Positions 12,166-22,727 of a stretch of DNA of 64,000 nt are shown in pieces; positions within the stretch are counted from its first letter, which is position 1, and the number at the start of each line of letters is the position of its first letter. The DNA is from Cylicocyclus nassatus (taxonomy: Eukaryota; Nematoda; Chromadorea; Rhabditida; Strongylidae), in assembly GCA_958299035.1 (NCBI GenBank), contig CATQJL010000001.1, positions 2,542,001-2,606,000 on the forward strand, read 5' to 3'. A program made the position numbers and the translations under genes. Below the pieces are notes generated by a model. The model had not been told where the DNA came from, ran no database searches, and saw only the letters and a list, made by a program, of their open reading frames with translations.

Positions 12166-15100
12166 CCCCCACAATGGTCGGTCGCCTCATCGTGGCGTGG
12201 GGGTGACACTGGGTGTCGAACTGCGATGCACAGCCGAGTGTATACTCTGGCAGGGCCTCCCAAGCTGTAAAGGAGTTCGACGTTTCCGGTTTCGGCCGGA
12301 TGCCTAGCTAAGAACTGGCCGCGCCAGATTCTCCGCCGTCTGGCTTCTTCTGGTCGCTAGGCGGTCCCTCCCCGCTCCAAGCCCGGGGTCAGCGATCACC
12401 CCGTGGAAATCAAGAGTAGGCCTAGTAAGCCACCTCTTGTAGGGGAACAAATTTTATTACTCAGACAGCAAGAAGATTTAGAAAAAACCCTGTACATCGG
12501 ATCCCGCCTACGGCGCCGGGTGGTAGCAAGAACGATGTCAGGGTACTCAGGGCGCCTTTCGGATTGGACAAAAACGACATGTCTGCCCGGACGACACGCC
12601 ATGGAGACTGCCTCATGCTCTGCACTTACAACGCCAGGACAGTCTCCACAAACGCCGACCTCCACGCTCTTCTCGACGCTGCAGAGCACATCAACTACCA
12701 CATCATTGCTCTGCAGGAAACGAAGTCCAGGAAGAAGGACGTGCGACAGATGAGTGATGGGACCCTCATCATTCGTGGTGAAAAGGTTCCATCACGAAAC
12801 GTGGGAGGCGTCGGCTTTGTCGTCCACCCATCTATCGTCCATCTTGTCGATTCGCACGAGATCCTATCACCTCGACTAGGCATCCTACGACTACGACATC
12901 CACATCAGAAGACCATCAGCATCATCAACTGCTATTCTCCAACATCAGCAGCTGACGAATCAGAACTAGATGCTTTCTACGAAGATGTGGAGGAGGTCGT
13001 CCGCAACGAGAAGTCCTTTTACAAGTTTGTTGTGGGCGACTTCAACGCGAAAATCGGGATGCCACTGGAAAGGGAATATAGGATCGGGAAGTTTGGATAT
13101 GGGCTCCGGAACGAAAACGGCAACCGTCTTGTTGGGCTTCTCTCCGCCGCACGACTTTTCCATGGAAATTCCATCTTTATGAAGAAGGAACATCGCCGGT
13201 GGACATGGGAATCGCCCAACGGAACGACCCACGCGGAGATCGACCACATTCTCACCAACCGAAGGTGGAGCTTACTCGATGTCTCTGTAGTTCCATCCTT
13301 CTGTAGTGGCTCCGATCACCGCCTCCTTCGAGCGAAGATACGACTCAGCCGAAGGCTGGAAAAGAAAGTCTGTCATAGTGCCGCGAGAAGGAAGGAAGTC
13401 GTTTATGACGGTAACAGGCTGGAAGAGCTCATATCAAGTTGTGACTGGCCCATCGAGGAGGACCCAACGTACGACTACGACCGGCTTCTGAAAGGATTGC
13501 GAGCCTGCGGAGAATGCGCCTCAGTGACTTCTGAGAAGAACTTGGACCGCATCTCGAAGACCACCAAGGAATTGCTCGAAAGAAGAAGATCATTGAGGCA
13601 GGATCCGAATGCAACTCATCTCGAGCGACTGATTGCCAACACCAGTTGCAGAACAGCTTTGCAAGAGGATCTCAGAAAGTACAGGCAAGCCAAGATACTG
13701 GAAGCAGCAGAAAGAAGACGAAGTCTCAAGAAGTGCCGAAGGGACCTCTGCGAATATCACGTACCGCTGGCTGCACTACTGAACGAAGACCGGACTCCGA
13801 CTTCTTCCCGATACAAGATGGAATCTATCGCGAAGAACTTCTACACCAACCTCTTCCGCTCATCAACACCCGTGCAGATGCCCGTTGTTCCCACTGGAGA
13901 AGTACCACCACGAATTCTACCTGCTGAAGTGCGTATCGCGATACAGACCATGAAGACGTCCACGGCTCCAGGACCAGATCATCTTTCCGTCGAACTTCTG
14001 CGAGCCGGAGGACACCGTCTACACGAGATTCTAGCGTCGCATTTGACATCTTACCTTCAGAAGGAAAGGATTCCCGACCAGTGGAGAACATCAAGAACCG
14101 TCCTTCTTTTCAAGAAGGGTGAACGGGAAGATCTTCGGAACTATCGTCCAATATGCTTGCTGAGTGTGCTGTACAAGCTTTTCACGAAGATTATTCTCGC
14201 TCGCATATCAAGGACACTGGATGAAGCCCAACCCCAAGAACAAGCTGGATTTCGCAAAGGATTCAGCTGCATGGACCACATCCAGACCGTTTCGAGGGTC
14301 ATAGAAGTCTGCCGGGAGTACCGACTGCCTCTCGTCCTAACCTTTGTCGACTACGAGAAAGCCTTTGACAGCGTCGAAACCAACGCCATCCTGTCTGCGC
14401 TAGTCGATCAAGGAGTGGACCCAGCTTACGTGAGGACACTAGCCGACTGCTACAAGGACTGTACAACGACGATGCAGCTATTCCATCGCCCCCTGACCAT
14501 ACCAATCGGGAAGGGGGTCCGACAAGGCGACACAATCTCGCCGAAGCTGTTCACCGCGGCCTTGCAGTGGGTGATGAAGTCACTGGACTGGGACGAGAGA
14601 GGCATACGAGTTGATGGGAGATTCCTGTGCAACCTTCGTTTTGCGGACGACATCGTTCTCTTCTCGAGCAGTATCACCGAAGCAGAGACGATGCTGAAGG
14701 AACTAAACGAAGTAGGGAAGAAGATCGGACTGCGAATAAATCGGAAGAAGACTCAGTTCATGAAGAACGCCCTTTGCGAAGATGCAGAAATGGAATTGGA
14801 AGGCACCCCGATTATGGAGACGTCTTCCTACGTGTATCTCGGACGTTCGATGAACATGGAGAACGACTTGAGGGGAAGAACTCAACAGGAGAAGAAGAGC
14901 AGCCTGGGCCGCCTTCGGGCCCCTGAAGGAAGCCACCGACCAACTGACGGACCCGGAGCTTCGTGCCCACCTGTTCGACTCAACCGTTCTCCCGGCGCTC
15001 TGTTACGCAGCTGAGACTTGGGCCGACACTGTAGCCACGTCGAAAGCTCTACGGACCACCCACAGAGCGCTCGAGCGCAGTCTTCTGAAGATGACCCGAC

Positions 15101-15505
15101 GCAAACAACATCTAATCGGACTTCGCAGCACGGATATGAGAAGAATGTCCCGTCTTCGTGACCCAGCGGAATACGTCGCGAAAGCCAAACACCGATGGGC
15201 CGGTCACATAATGAGAAGAACAGACGACAGATGGACACTAAGAACATCGGAGTGGATTCCTCGCGAAGCCAAACGTCCCCGAGGAAGACCTCCAACGAGA
15301 TGGGCAGACGTGTTCGTGGAACGGATGGACCAGCTGAGAAATCAGCTGGATACGATTTTTGCACCTGGAACTCGTGGACGCAGCCACCGACGTCAGCCAA
15401 GAAGATCGTGGATGTCAGAAGCGAGGGACAGGGAAAAATGGAAACTTCTGAGCTGGGGCCCGCACGTCACGTGAAGCCGGGCCATCTAAGTATCTAAGTA
15501 AGTAA
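12166..15505 (+). mobile_element. RTE-clade non-LTR retrotransposon, near full length
   Basis: About 3.34 kb flanked by an 11-bp target duplication, GTCTGATATAA, at 12155-12165 and 15506-15516. The 3' end is a short TAAG repeat rather than poly(A), as is usual for RTE elements. The 5' part (12166-12563) is GC-rich untranslated sequence. One long frame with endonuclease and reverse transcriptase fills the rest. The clean duplication and single visible frameshift point to a fairly recent insertion. Confidence 0.9.
12564..15473 (+). pseudogene. RTE endonuclease-reverse transcriptase, one frameshift
   Basis: The N-terminal apurinic-type endonuclease has CTYNARTVS (residues 20-28), LQETK (50-54), GDFNAKIG (about 158) and SDHRLL (about 249). 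The reverse transcriptase has [54 protein letters not shown] and the catalytic FADD near residue 692. These domains act together in target-primed reverse transcription. The reading frame slips near 14921. After the slip the expected C-terminal region ([35 protein letters not shown]) continues in another frame to a TGA ending at 15473. As it stands the product would lose its C-terminus. The start at 12564 is the ATG nearest the conserved domain. An alternative upstream start in another frame would need frameshifting. Confidence 0.9.
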
Positions 15506-15516
15506 GTCTGATATAA

Positions 15517-16355
15517 AATATTCAATAATTGCATGTCTGCAGAAATTTATGATATAGAGATTACCTGCTGCTGAGAAATTCATTAGAATGAAATTAGAAA
15601 AGAAGATATGTTTGAACTCCAAGGGCGTCTGATGCAAGCTGCATTTACATTTGAGGCATTTAGACGTTTACTTTGGGATCTGCACCCGAAAATAAAATTT
15701 TCGTTCTGAAATAATGAAGTGCCTATGGCTGAAAATTGATGCCGTTTTTTTGTGAAGGGTAAACATATTCGAGAATGCTTTAGGTGCTGAAAGAAGGGAT
15801 CATATCTCGAGAACGGGTTTTTATATGAGTTTCAAAGTTCCTCCCCTCAATATTAGAATGTTTCACGAGCTGGTACACATGTAGTCAACTCGGTGACGAA
15901 GTTTGCATCTCTGAGAGTTCAGTTATGCATGGAGAATATACAACGATACCGCCTTTGCAACTAACTACCGAAACATATCGCCTTTGCATCTAACCACCGA
16001 AACAAAGTCCAGCCTTACTCTACGACAAGGACATTTTGGAGTAGAGGGGTGTAGACTACATGTCTCCGTTAGGCTTCACCGTCCTTGAACAGCTTGCACA
16101 GCTACATGTTTGTGTAGAGATGGCTGTTTGTTGCGAATGTCCGCGCGAGACTTCCCCTTCGCACGGTCGTTGGGATAGACGAGCATCGCCAATATAGATG
16201 GCTGATTTTTCGCGCTTTTCGCGCTGCGGAATCCCAAAAAACCGACCGCTAGTTTCTGCAAAGCAGCTTGTTGACATAAAACAAGCCTTCGGTAAAGCGC
16301 GTCTTCTTTTTTCCAAAATTCTGCGAGCTAAGTGAGGGTAAAGACTAATGGTTAC
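15517..16355. other. Unassigned intergenic sequence
   Basis: I see no gene. There is a short local repeat near 15949-16005 (CGCCTTTGCA.CTAAC.ACCGAAACA, twice). Frames around 16056-16316 are short and unrecognised. Confidence 0.4.
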
Positions 16356-17123
16356 CAGTGGCGGACCGAGGGCGGGGGGCGGGGGAGCCCCCCTCCCCGA
16401 GAATGGGTCGCGAAATTTTTAAAACTTACCTATATGGGTTATAAAAATGTGCAAACGACTTGTTTAGCACCTCAAAAAATTTATCGATGTGCGTGGCTAC
16501 CGTCACGCACCTTCATTTAGCACGTTTCGGACCGCGAAATCGCGCGCGGCGAAAAAGAGTGCACTTTCGGCAGTCAGCCAGCAAAGGAATCTTATTTCGC
16601 AGACTGTGGACTACATCTGTAAGCAGCATGCCAGATAAGCTCCATACCCAAAGTTCTGATTGAATTCGAAGAGTTTGAATTTTGTCGCTTGAGAGGGACT
16701 TTTGTGCTGTTTTGAAAGATAGGAGCAAGAACTCAGTTTCAAATAGTATTTAAAAGTATCTGTGTTGCACACTGTACTCGCCACTATTGAAACTACGGTT
16801 TATCTCTTTGAAATCGGAGCAAAGAAAAGTTGCAACGTCGCACGCGTCGTTCGCGTTGCCGCACTTCTTTGCAACTGTTGTTCGATTTGTGCTTATATCT
16901 CGTAAACAAATATTGGCGGCATAACTCTACGGAGTCATTTAAAAAGTAAGAGCTTAGACCTTTGACCCAATAACTTCGGACTTGAAGAAAAAGACTCCTG
17001 CAAAAGTCAGAAAGAACCTTCAAAGCAGCGTGCTGCACCATGTGCAGCACCGGTCCGAAACGTGTTAAAAAACATTTTTGTCGCCCCCCCCCCCCCCGGT
17101 TAGAAATCCTGGCACCGCCACTG
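16356..17123. mobile_element. hAT-like MITE, composite
   Basis: The ends are CAGTGGCGG and CCGCCACTG, flanked by ATGGTTAC and ATAGCTAC, an imperfect 8-bp duplication (6 of 8 match). Eight-bp duplications and CA..TG ends fit hAT. Most of the interior is a TTAA-flanked foldback element (16517-17068), so this is one element inside another, or a composite. Poly-C/G runs near both ends recur near 29480. Confidence 0.5.
16517..17068. mobile_element. TTAA-flanked MITE, CACGTTTCGG family, copy 1
   Basis: Termini are TTAACACGTTTCGGACCG, with the left TTAA degraded to TTAG. One subterminal side continues CGAAATCGCGCGCGGC and the other GTGCTGCACATGGTG. The second copy at 17159-17708 is inverted relative to this one, and a third is at 48132-49185. 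A TTAA target suggests the piggyBac superfamily, but the terminal sequence is not the usual CCC start, so the class is an inference. Confidence 0.7.
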
Positions 17124-17158
17124 ATAGCTACATGTCCTCCTCTCCCAGTCGTTCTCAC

Positions 17159-17708
17159 TTAACACGTTTCGGACCGGTGCTGCACATGGTGCAGCACGCG
17201 GTTTTGAAGGCTCTTTTTAACGTTTACAGGAGGTTTTCTTTTTGTCCAAGGTTATCAAGTCGAAGGCCTAAGCCCCTTCTTTTCAAATGACTTTGTAGAG
17301 CTGTGCCGCCTATATTTGTTTAGGAGATATGAGGACAAATCCAACAACAGTTGCAACGAAGTGCCGCAACGCGAACAACGCGTGCGACGTCGCAACTTTC
17401 CTTTGCTTTGATTCCAAAGAGAAAAACCGTAGCTTCAATAATGATGTGTACCGTGTAGAACATAAATACTTTTGAATACTATTTGAAACTGAGTTCTTAC
17501 TCCTATCCTCCAAGAAAACACAAAAGTCCCTCTCAAGCGACAAAACTCAAACGCTTCAAATTCACTCAGAACTTTGGGTATGGAGCTTATATGAAATGCT
17601 GATTACAAATGTGGCCCACAGGCTGCGAAATAAGGTCCCTTTGTAGGCTAACGGCTGAAAGTACACTCTTTTTTGCCGCGCGCGATTTCGCGGTCCGAAA
17701 CGTGTTAA
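17159..17708. mobile_element. TTAA-flanked MITE, CACGTTTCGG family, copy 2
   Basis: Inverted relative to the copy at 16517-17068 and 90 bp away, so the pair forms a ~1.2-kb palindrome. Both TTAA ends are intact. No protein is encoded. Confidence 0.75.
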
Positions 17709-17782
17709 TCAGTTACTTCGTTAATTGCCACCAACTTTGAGCTGTAGTGAAGCAAAACGATGGCGGTAGAATACACCCGAAG

Positions 17783-17900
17783 GCCCGTATGCACGTACTT
17801 TTCTTCGTGGGAGGGAGGTTATCTGAGAGAGGGCGCGTCATATCTCGCTACTTCAAATATCTGCATATTCTAATCCTATCCATCTTATGAAGCTTCTTAT
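17783..17900 (+). repeat. Dispersed repeat related to 28570-28680
   Basis: It contains GGCCCGTATGCACGTAC and ATATCTCGCTACTTCAAATA. The same words occur in the opposite orientation at 28570-28680. The GCATACGGGCC end also closes a G/C-rich repeat at 42360-42570. It is probably one family of inverted-repeat element. Confidence 0.5.
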
Positions 17901-18688
17901 ACCCTAAAACTTCTCACAAACTCGCCTTTTCTTGCCAGCGGTCAGCCAAGTTTTGGAGAGTGTCGGAACTTTCAGCAAACGTGCACTTTTTTGTATCGCA
18001 TGCTCTGCCAACAGGCAGCGATGTAGTTCCCGCGAGCGCTCGTCGGATATTTCTGGGCGCTGTGATTTTTCAACGAGCACTTCTCATCTAATCAGCAAGA
18101 AAGCAAGTTACACACAAGCAATCACCTTTCGTAAAGTTTTGGTATGATGTGAAGGACAATACAGTGTCAGTTTCCTTTGCAACCCTTTTTCTCAAGGCTG
18201 TTTTTCAGCTTGAGCTCTTTTCAGATCTTTACAGCTGCTCAAAACGTAATTTGAAGCATAATACTTTCGAAAAGTTTTTCAAAATCTTGCTTCTCGTCGA
18301 AGAATTGTTGAGTTTTTTGCAGCACCTAGTCCCACTGCTCATCCAAAGCAAGCATAGCTGTTATGCAAAGATTCGAGGAATGAGGTTAGACATCACTTTT
18401 ATATGGAAAACCTCCGTTGCAGCTCAACTGATGAAGATGCGATTTGACTTTTCAAAAAGAAACTAGCATAATAGACCTCGGATCCACTACTTGTTATGTA
18501 GGCTTGCATGTACCAGTGGAAACAATCTAGATGATGAAAGTGTCGTTTTGCTTTAGTTACTTGTAAGAAAGTGAGTTCCTGGATACAGAGCTGGAATATT
18601 GTTGGGCAGTGAGTAAAATTAATTTTTCGAAATAGTATAAGCATTTTCGCCGCTTTTGTATTTTCATTGTAAGTTAGAGGGATAAGCA
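17901..18688. other. Unassigned stretch
   Basis: An open frame at 18149-18466 (plus strand, 105 codons) is leucine- and phenylalanine-rich, without recognisable motifs or a convincing splice context. No gene is supported. Confidence 0.35.
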
Positions 18689-19723
18689 CTACTCAGACAT
18701 CGGGAGCCGACGAGCCGCGGCCCTTTTACGGTTAGAATTTCGCAGCTCTCGCCCCCGGCCGGAGAGTGGGGCAACCTCGGCTCAGCCGCAGCTGGGCCTA
18801 GGCCCAGCCGCAGCTAGTTGTCTGGCCGTCCGTGGCCGTAGTTCATTCTAGCACGGCCTAATTCAGCCTTGCCCACCATTTAAGGACTAACATTTGTCAC
18901 TATCATATAAAATTTGATAGCCTAAGCCGGACACAGATACACGGTGAAACTGTCTTTTATTGGGAGGCAGCCAACATGAACGATAGGTAGTGCCAGCTAT
19001 ATGCGCTGCGTAGGTCAAATCTTTTTCAAATTCCATATTTACGCTATGATGTATCTAGAAGTTTGGAAAATACGTTGGGAGCTCGATATGCCCTAATTCT
19101 AACTGTTCGATACCATTTACGATCCAGTGAAGAACATGTAGCTTCGAAAAATAAGACTTTATGTGCGATATATTGACAACCGCAGGCGTACCGTATGCTT
19201 ACTGCCAGCTATCGTTCATCTCGGCATACACCCTCTTTTAGTCACTGGCACATGAGAAAATACATAGTAAAACAAAAATTGAAGCCACCGTCTAGTAGCT
19301 TCGCCAAGTCCGACTTCAAAATTAGATAACGCCAATGCTAAACAAGGTTGCTTACAAAACAACTGATCTTGTTCCTGCCTGGGAGACTGGAAACACATTC
19401 AAGACTATGCACATTGAGGGCAGTCTAACCATGCGTCGTACATCACGCAAGTATCTTTTACGCTGAGACACTAGGAGCGGCCGAGCTGCGTCTTCATCTG
19501 ACATAGGCCGCGGCTCGGCCGGAGTTTCTTGCACGGATTTTGGTCCGCGGCTCAGCCGCTGCAATGCTGCGACCCATCATTGAGGGCCACGGCTGAGCCG
19601 GTGAGCCCATTTCCTCCCGCTGCTCGGCCGCTGCATTGATAAGACATGAACGAAGGGCCGCGGCTCGGCCGCACCTCGGCCACGCCCCCAAATTAAGGCC
19701 GCGGCTCGCCGCTCTCTGAGTAG
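18689..19723. mobile_element. 1.04-kb inverted-repeat element with CCGCGGCTCGGCC motifs
   Basis: The ends match as inverted repeats: CTACTCAG then CGAGCCGCGGCC at the left, GGCCGCGGCTCG then CTGAGTAG at the right. Between them about ten copies of CGGCTCAGCCGC or GGCTCGGCC-like words cluster in the terminal 130-250 bp. An inner inverted repeat around ACTGCCAGCTATCGTTCAT (near 18975 and 19200) is also visible. No coding capacity. Confidence 0.55.
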
Positions 19724-21138
19724 AATGTCTTAAATGCTTACGGGAGAACAGAACAATTGAGGAAGACGTCGATGCGTTGCTTCCCTACGGCATACTTCGG
19801 TACTTTTTGACCTACATGTGTCAGAAAAAATTATCTAACATCAGCACGATGTCCTCATGGCATTCCCCCCTCGTCTTAGTCAAGAGCGTGCTATGTTAGC
19901 TTCTCCAAGAACTTGTCTCTACTATTGCACCAACTTCACGTCTCCAAAATTTCTTAAGTTTAGATCTTTCTGAAAATATGAAGTTTGTTAATGAAACATA
20001 AGAAGCGGTCAGTTTTTACATTCCTCTATTTTTCGAATGAAAAATTGCTATGTTTCCTATTGCAAATCAGTTCGAGCTACAATGCGAATACCTGAAGGAG
20101 GAAGCTGATGTTGAGCTTCACGTTTGCGCCGAAAAACGTCCGTGGCTACATCGCTGATAACGTTTAACGTTTGAATTGGGCATCAAAGGAATGAAAAACA
20201 TCTCGAATGAACTTTGGCTTCAAACTTGTTTTAGTTGACTGGACGGAATCGCCCGGGCTGAACGTCGGCGGGCGCGCTCGCGTGCGCTCAGCCTACAACG
20301 ACCCGGGCGATTTCGGGCAGCCGACTTTACGCATTTCGTATGTATGCCGACCAAAAAGCACCGTGAATGACAGAGGTGTCATTCTGGTTTAGTTACCTAA
20401 GTCTGAGGTACTTTTCGAGCGATAATAGAGCACGTGGTCCTTGATAAAGAACCGCGCGGCCCTCGACATTCTTGCAGAGTTCGCGAATCTGCGAGCAAGC
20501 GGGCAGCGCGATGCAACTATGCTATTAAAAAGTAACAATTGGATTCTCAGCGTTTGTCTCGAAAGTAGCTCTCAAACAGCGTTGTTTCAAACATCAGCAA
20601 TCGGGCCGCAAAAAGTCAACAATCTTTCGCGGTGCCCGCTTGTCTACAAAACCCACCTACACTCGGCCATAGTCTGAGCCGAGTATAGTGGATGACAGGA
20701 CATTGCCGAACTGAGTGTTTCACTATTTCGTGTGATGCCCTGGGTATCCCAGGGATCACATAACATTTTCAAAGTCATTTCAATACTTTTTTCTGCAGTG
20801 CAGGTTGTTATAGGTGGCACTTTATTGTCTAAATTTTTGGCACAACGCCGTCGTCAAATGGTTAAAAGGAGACAATCACTTCGACTTACGATTTAGCCGT
20901 CAAACATCTCCTCCCACTCGATCATTCGAATGGTCTTCAGTGGAAGCAGGAAGTTTGCGAGCAGAGTTTGACTCATCAGAATGTGCCACAGTAATTTGTA
21001 GCAGTATCAGCTGCTTCAGATGTGTTTATACCGACTGCGGTATTGAGAATAGAAGTCGTGTCGACTGACTGCGATGTTGAGAATAAGCAGTCGCACTGTC
21101 AACGAAATGCTTAAATAGACAAATGATCTTATAGTTTG
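19724..21138. other. Intergenic, with one GC-rich hairpin
   Basis: No gene is supported. At 20246-20314 a GC-rich island has arms ATCGCCCGGG and CCCGGGCGAT. Near 20785-20815 a block (CAATACTTTTTTCTGCAG...GTTGTTATAGGTG) recurs inverted near 27897-27938, indicating another dispersed repeat. Confidence 0.4.
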
Positions 21139-21304
21139 CATTATATCAGATACGGCATTAGATCTCCAGCTACAGATAATCGTTCATTCTTGTTGATCTT
21201 GGGGTCACGGACAAGATTGTAGGATGATTCGAGGGCCTTTCTAGTGGAGGTATGATTTTCGTAGGCCAAGATTATGTACTTAATATTGAAATCGGTACCG
21301 CTAT
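21139..21304 (-). pseudogene. GIY-YIG retroelement C-terminus, second half
   Basis: The minus strand encodes FNIKYIILAYENHTSTRKAL followed by a P.IN..E segment. I recognise this as the tail that follows a GIY-YIG nuclease domain in Penelope-like and related nematode retroelements. Its first half lies at 27548-27747. The two halves are separated by the BEL-like element and the 1.6-kb foldback. Removing both insertions brings the halves together in the same frame, with one stop codon near the junction. It is an old, non-functional fragment. Confidence 0.65.
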
Positions 21305-21671
21305 TGTTGATGATTTCTGTATCATCAACCATTCATGAACTCTATATTCTATATAGCCTACGGAATCCCCGTAGGCTAAATGTTGAGCTACTCACTCTTG
21401 AGTATCTAATCACTCAAGAGTGAGTGGTACCCGTGCGCCAGGAGTGTAGCCAATCGGCGGCATCTCCTTTCAAGCACCAGCTCCTGTACATTGTACCCTG
21501 TGCTCGGTTCAGCTCCGCCTTCCTCCGTATATAAGGAGTCTCCGAATGTATTAGGGGTTGCTCCCCGGTCCACACCGGGACACCTCACACTCTTCTCGAA
21601 TAATCTACGCCCGTGCGAATAAACCTTATTCCACAACTCGTCTACCCCCTAATCACTTGGTATCCACCAAA
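21305..21671 (+). repeat. BEL 5' LTR with three hairpins
   Basis: It starts TGTTGATGAT and ends CCACCAAA. Three strong hairpins open the LTR: GTTGATGAT/ATCATCAAC, AGCCTACGG/CCGTAGGCT at 21355-21377, and a 14-bp perfect stem ACTCACTCTTGAGT at 21390-21425. A TATATAAGGAG-like box near 21528 could be a promoter element. The 3' copy differs at only a few bases. Confidence 0.85.
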
Positions 21672-21672
21672 T

Positions 21673-21685
21673 TGGTGCATCGGCC
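21673..21685 (+). other. Primer-binding site, tRNA-Gly(GCC)
   Basis: TGGTGCATCGGCC starts one base after the LTR. It is the complement of the 3' end plus CCA of a nematode-type tRNA-Gly(GCC), whose acceptor stem begins GCATCGG. This fits minus-strand priming in LTR retrotransposons. Confidence 0.75.
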
Positions 21686-21780
21686 AGTGATTTCCTTGCA
21701 TTTCCTCGGCGAATCCTTCTAAGGACACGAGAAATCAAGGCCTAAGACCCGCGTGGCAGGCTCTACTATAGCCAATATTC

Positions 21781-22446
21781 GACTCTCGTGATTGCTGGTC
21801 CACCACTCTCACGATCAAGAGTCTTACTAAGTTGTCAGGTCCTATCCATAACTTAGTAGAGGTTTCTAGCTAACTGACTGGTTCATCACAGTTAGCGACA
21901 GACTCCTCGCACTCTCGGCTACTAATTAGCCAATATTCGACTCTAGTAATTGCTGGTCCACCACTTTCACTAATACGAGTCTTTCTAAGCTATCAGGTCA
22001 TATCCATAGCTTAGCAGAGGTTTTTCTAACTAACTGACTGGTTCACCACAGTTAGTACAAGAACTCCTCGAGACTTTTGGCTTTCCTAAAGTCAAAAAAG
22101 GACTCTGTGATTGTTGGTTCACCACTTTCACAAAAAAGAGTCATCTTGCGAAGCTATCAGGTCATATCCATAGCCTAGCAAAGAGGTTTTTCTAGCTAAC
22201 TGACTGGTCCACCACAGTTAGCAACAGAACTCCTCGAGACTTTTGGCTTTCCTAAAGTCAAAAAAGGACTCTGTGATTGTTGGTTCACCACTTTCACAAA
22301 AAAGAGTCATCTTGCGAAGCTATCAGGTCATATCCATAGCCTAGCAAAAGGGTTTTCTAGCTGACTGACTGGTTCACCACAGTTAGCAAAGAAACCTCAG
22401 CTTTCCAAGCTCATTCACGGTCGGTTCACCGATCTTGAGCCTTGGA
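21781..22446 (+). promoter_or_regulatory. Array of ~13 leader hairpins with GGTYCAYC loops
   Basis: Four modules of ~120-165 bp, each with three hairpins, are followed by one more hairpin at 22404-22446. In each module hairpin 1 has GACTCT.GTGA-type stems, hairpin 2 CTAAG.T stems and hairpin 3 CTAACTG/CAGTTAG stems. Loops read GGTCCACC, GGTCATATCC or GGTTCACC. Stem changes are often paired (CTAAGTT with AACTTAG in module 1, CTAAGCTA with TAGCTTAG in module 2), which suggests selection on structure. A role in RNA packaging or translation control is inference. Confidence 0.7.
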
Positions 22447-22727
22447 TCGTTACATTCACGGGACAGGTTCCAACACCTTACCGTCCAGTACAGCGTACAA
22501 GCCAACCACGCGCGCTTGCTGACAGCTAGTAGACGCTCGGCACCCACTTGCCAGCTCACTAGAAAGCTTCCTTGCAACCAGTAAGGACAGCTATCGTATC
22601 GAGGCCAGCCCTGCTGTCGCCCTCAAGCCAAAGCGATCAACACAAAAAGGATACACACTTCCAAATTGTAACGCTTGGAATTACCACACCAGCGCACGAC
22701 TCTACCCAGTGCAGCAGAAAAGAAAAA

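Noticed and set aside
21406..21636. Open frame within the BEL LTR.
   Set aside because: It is contained in both LTR copies and antisense to the element. No coding evidence beyond openness.
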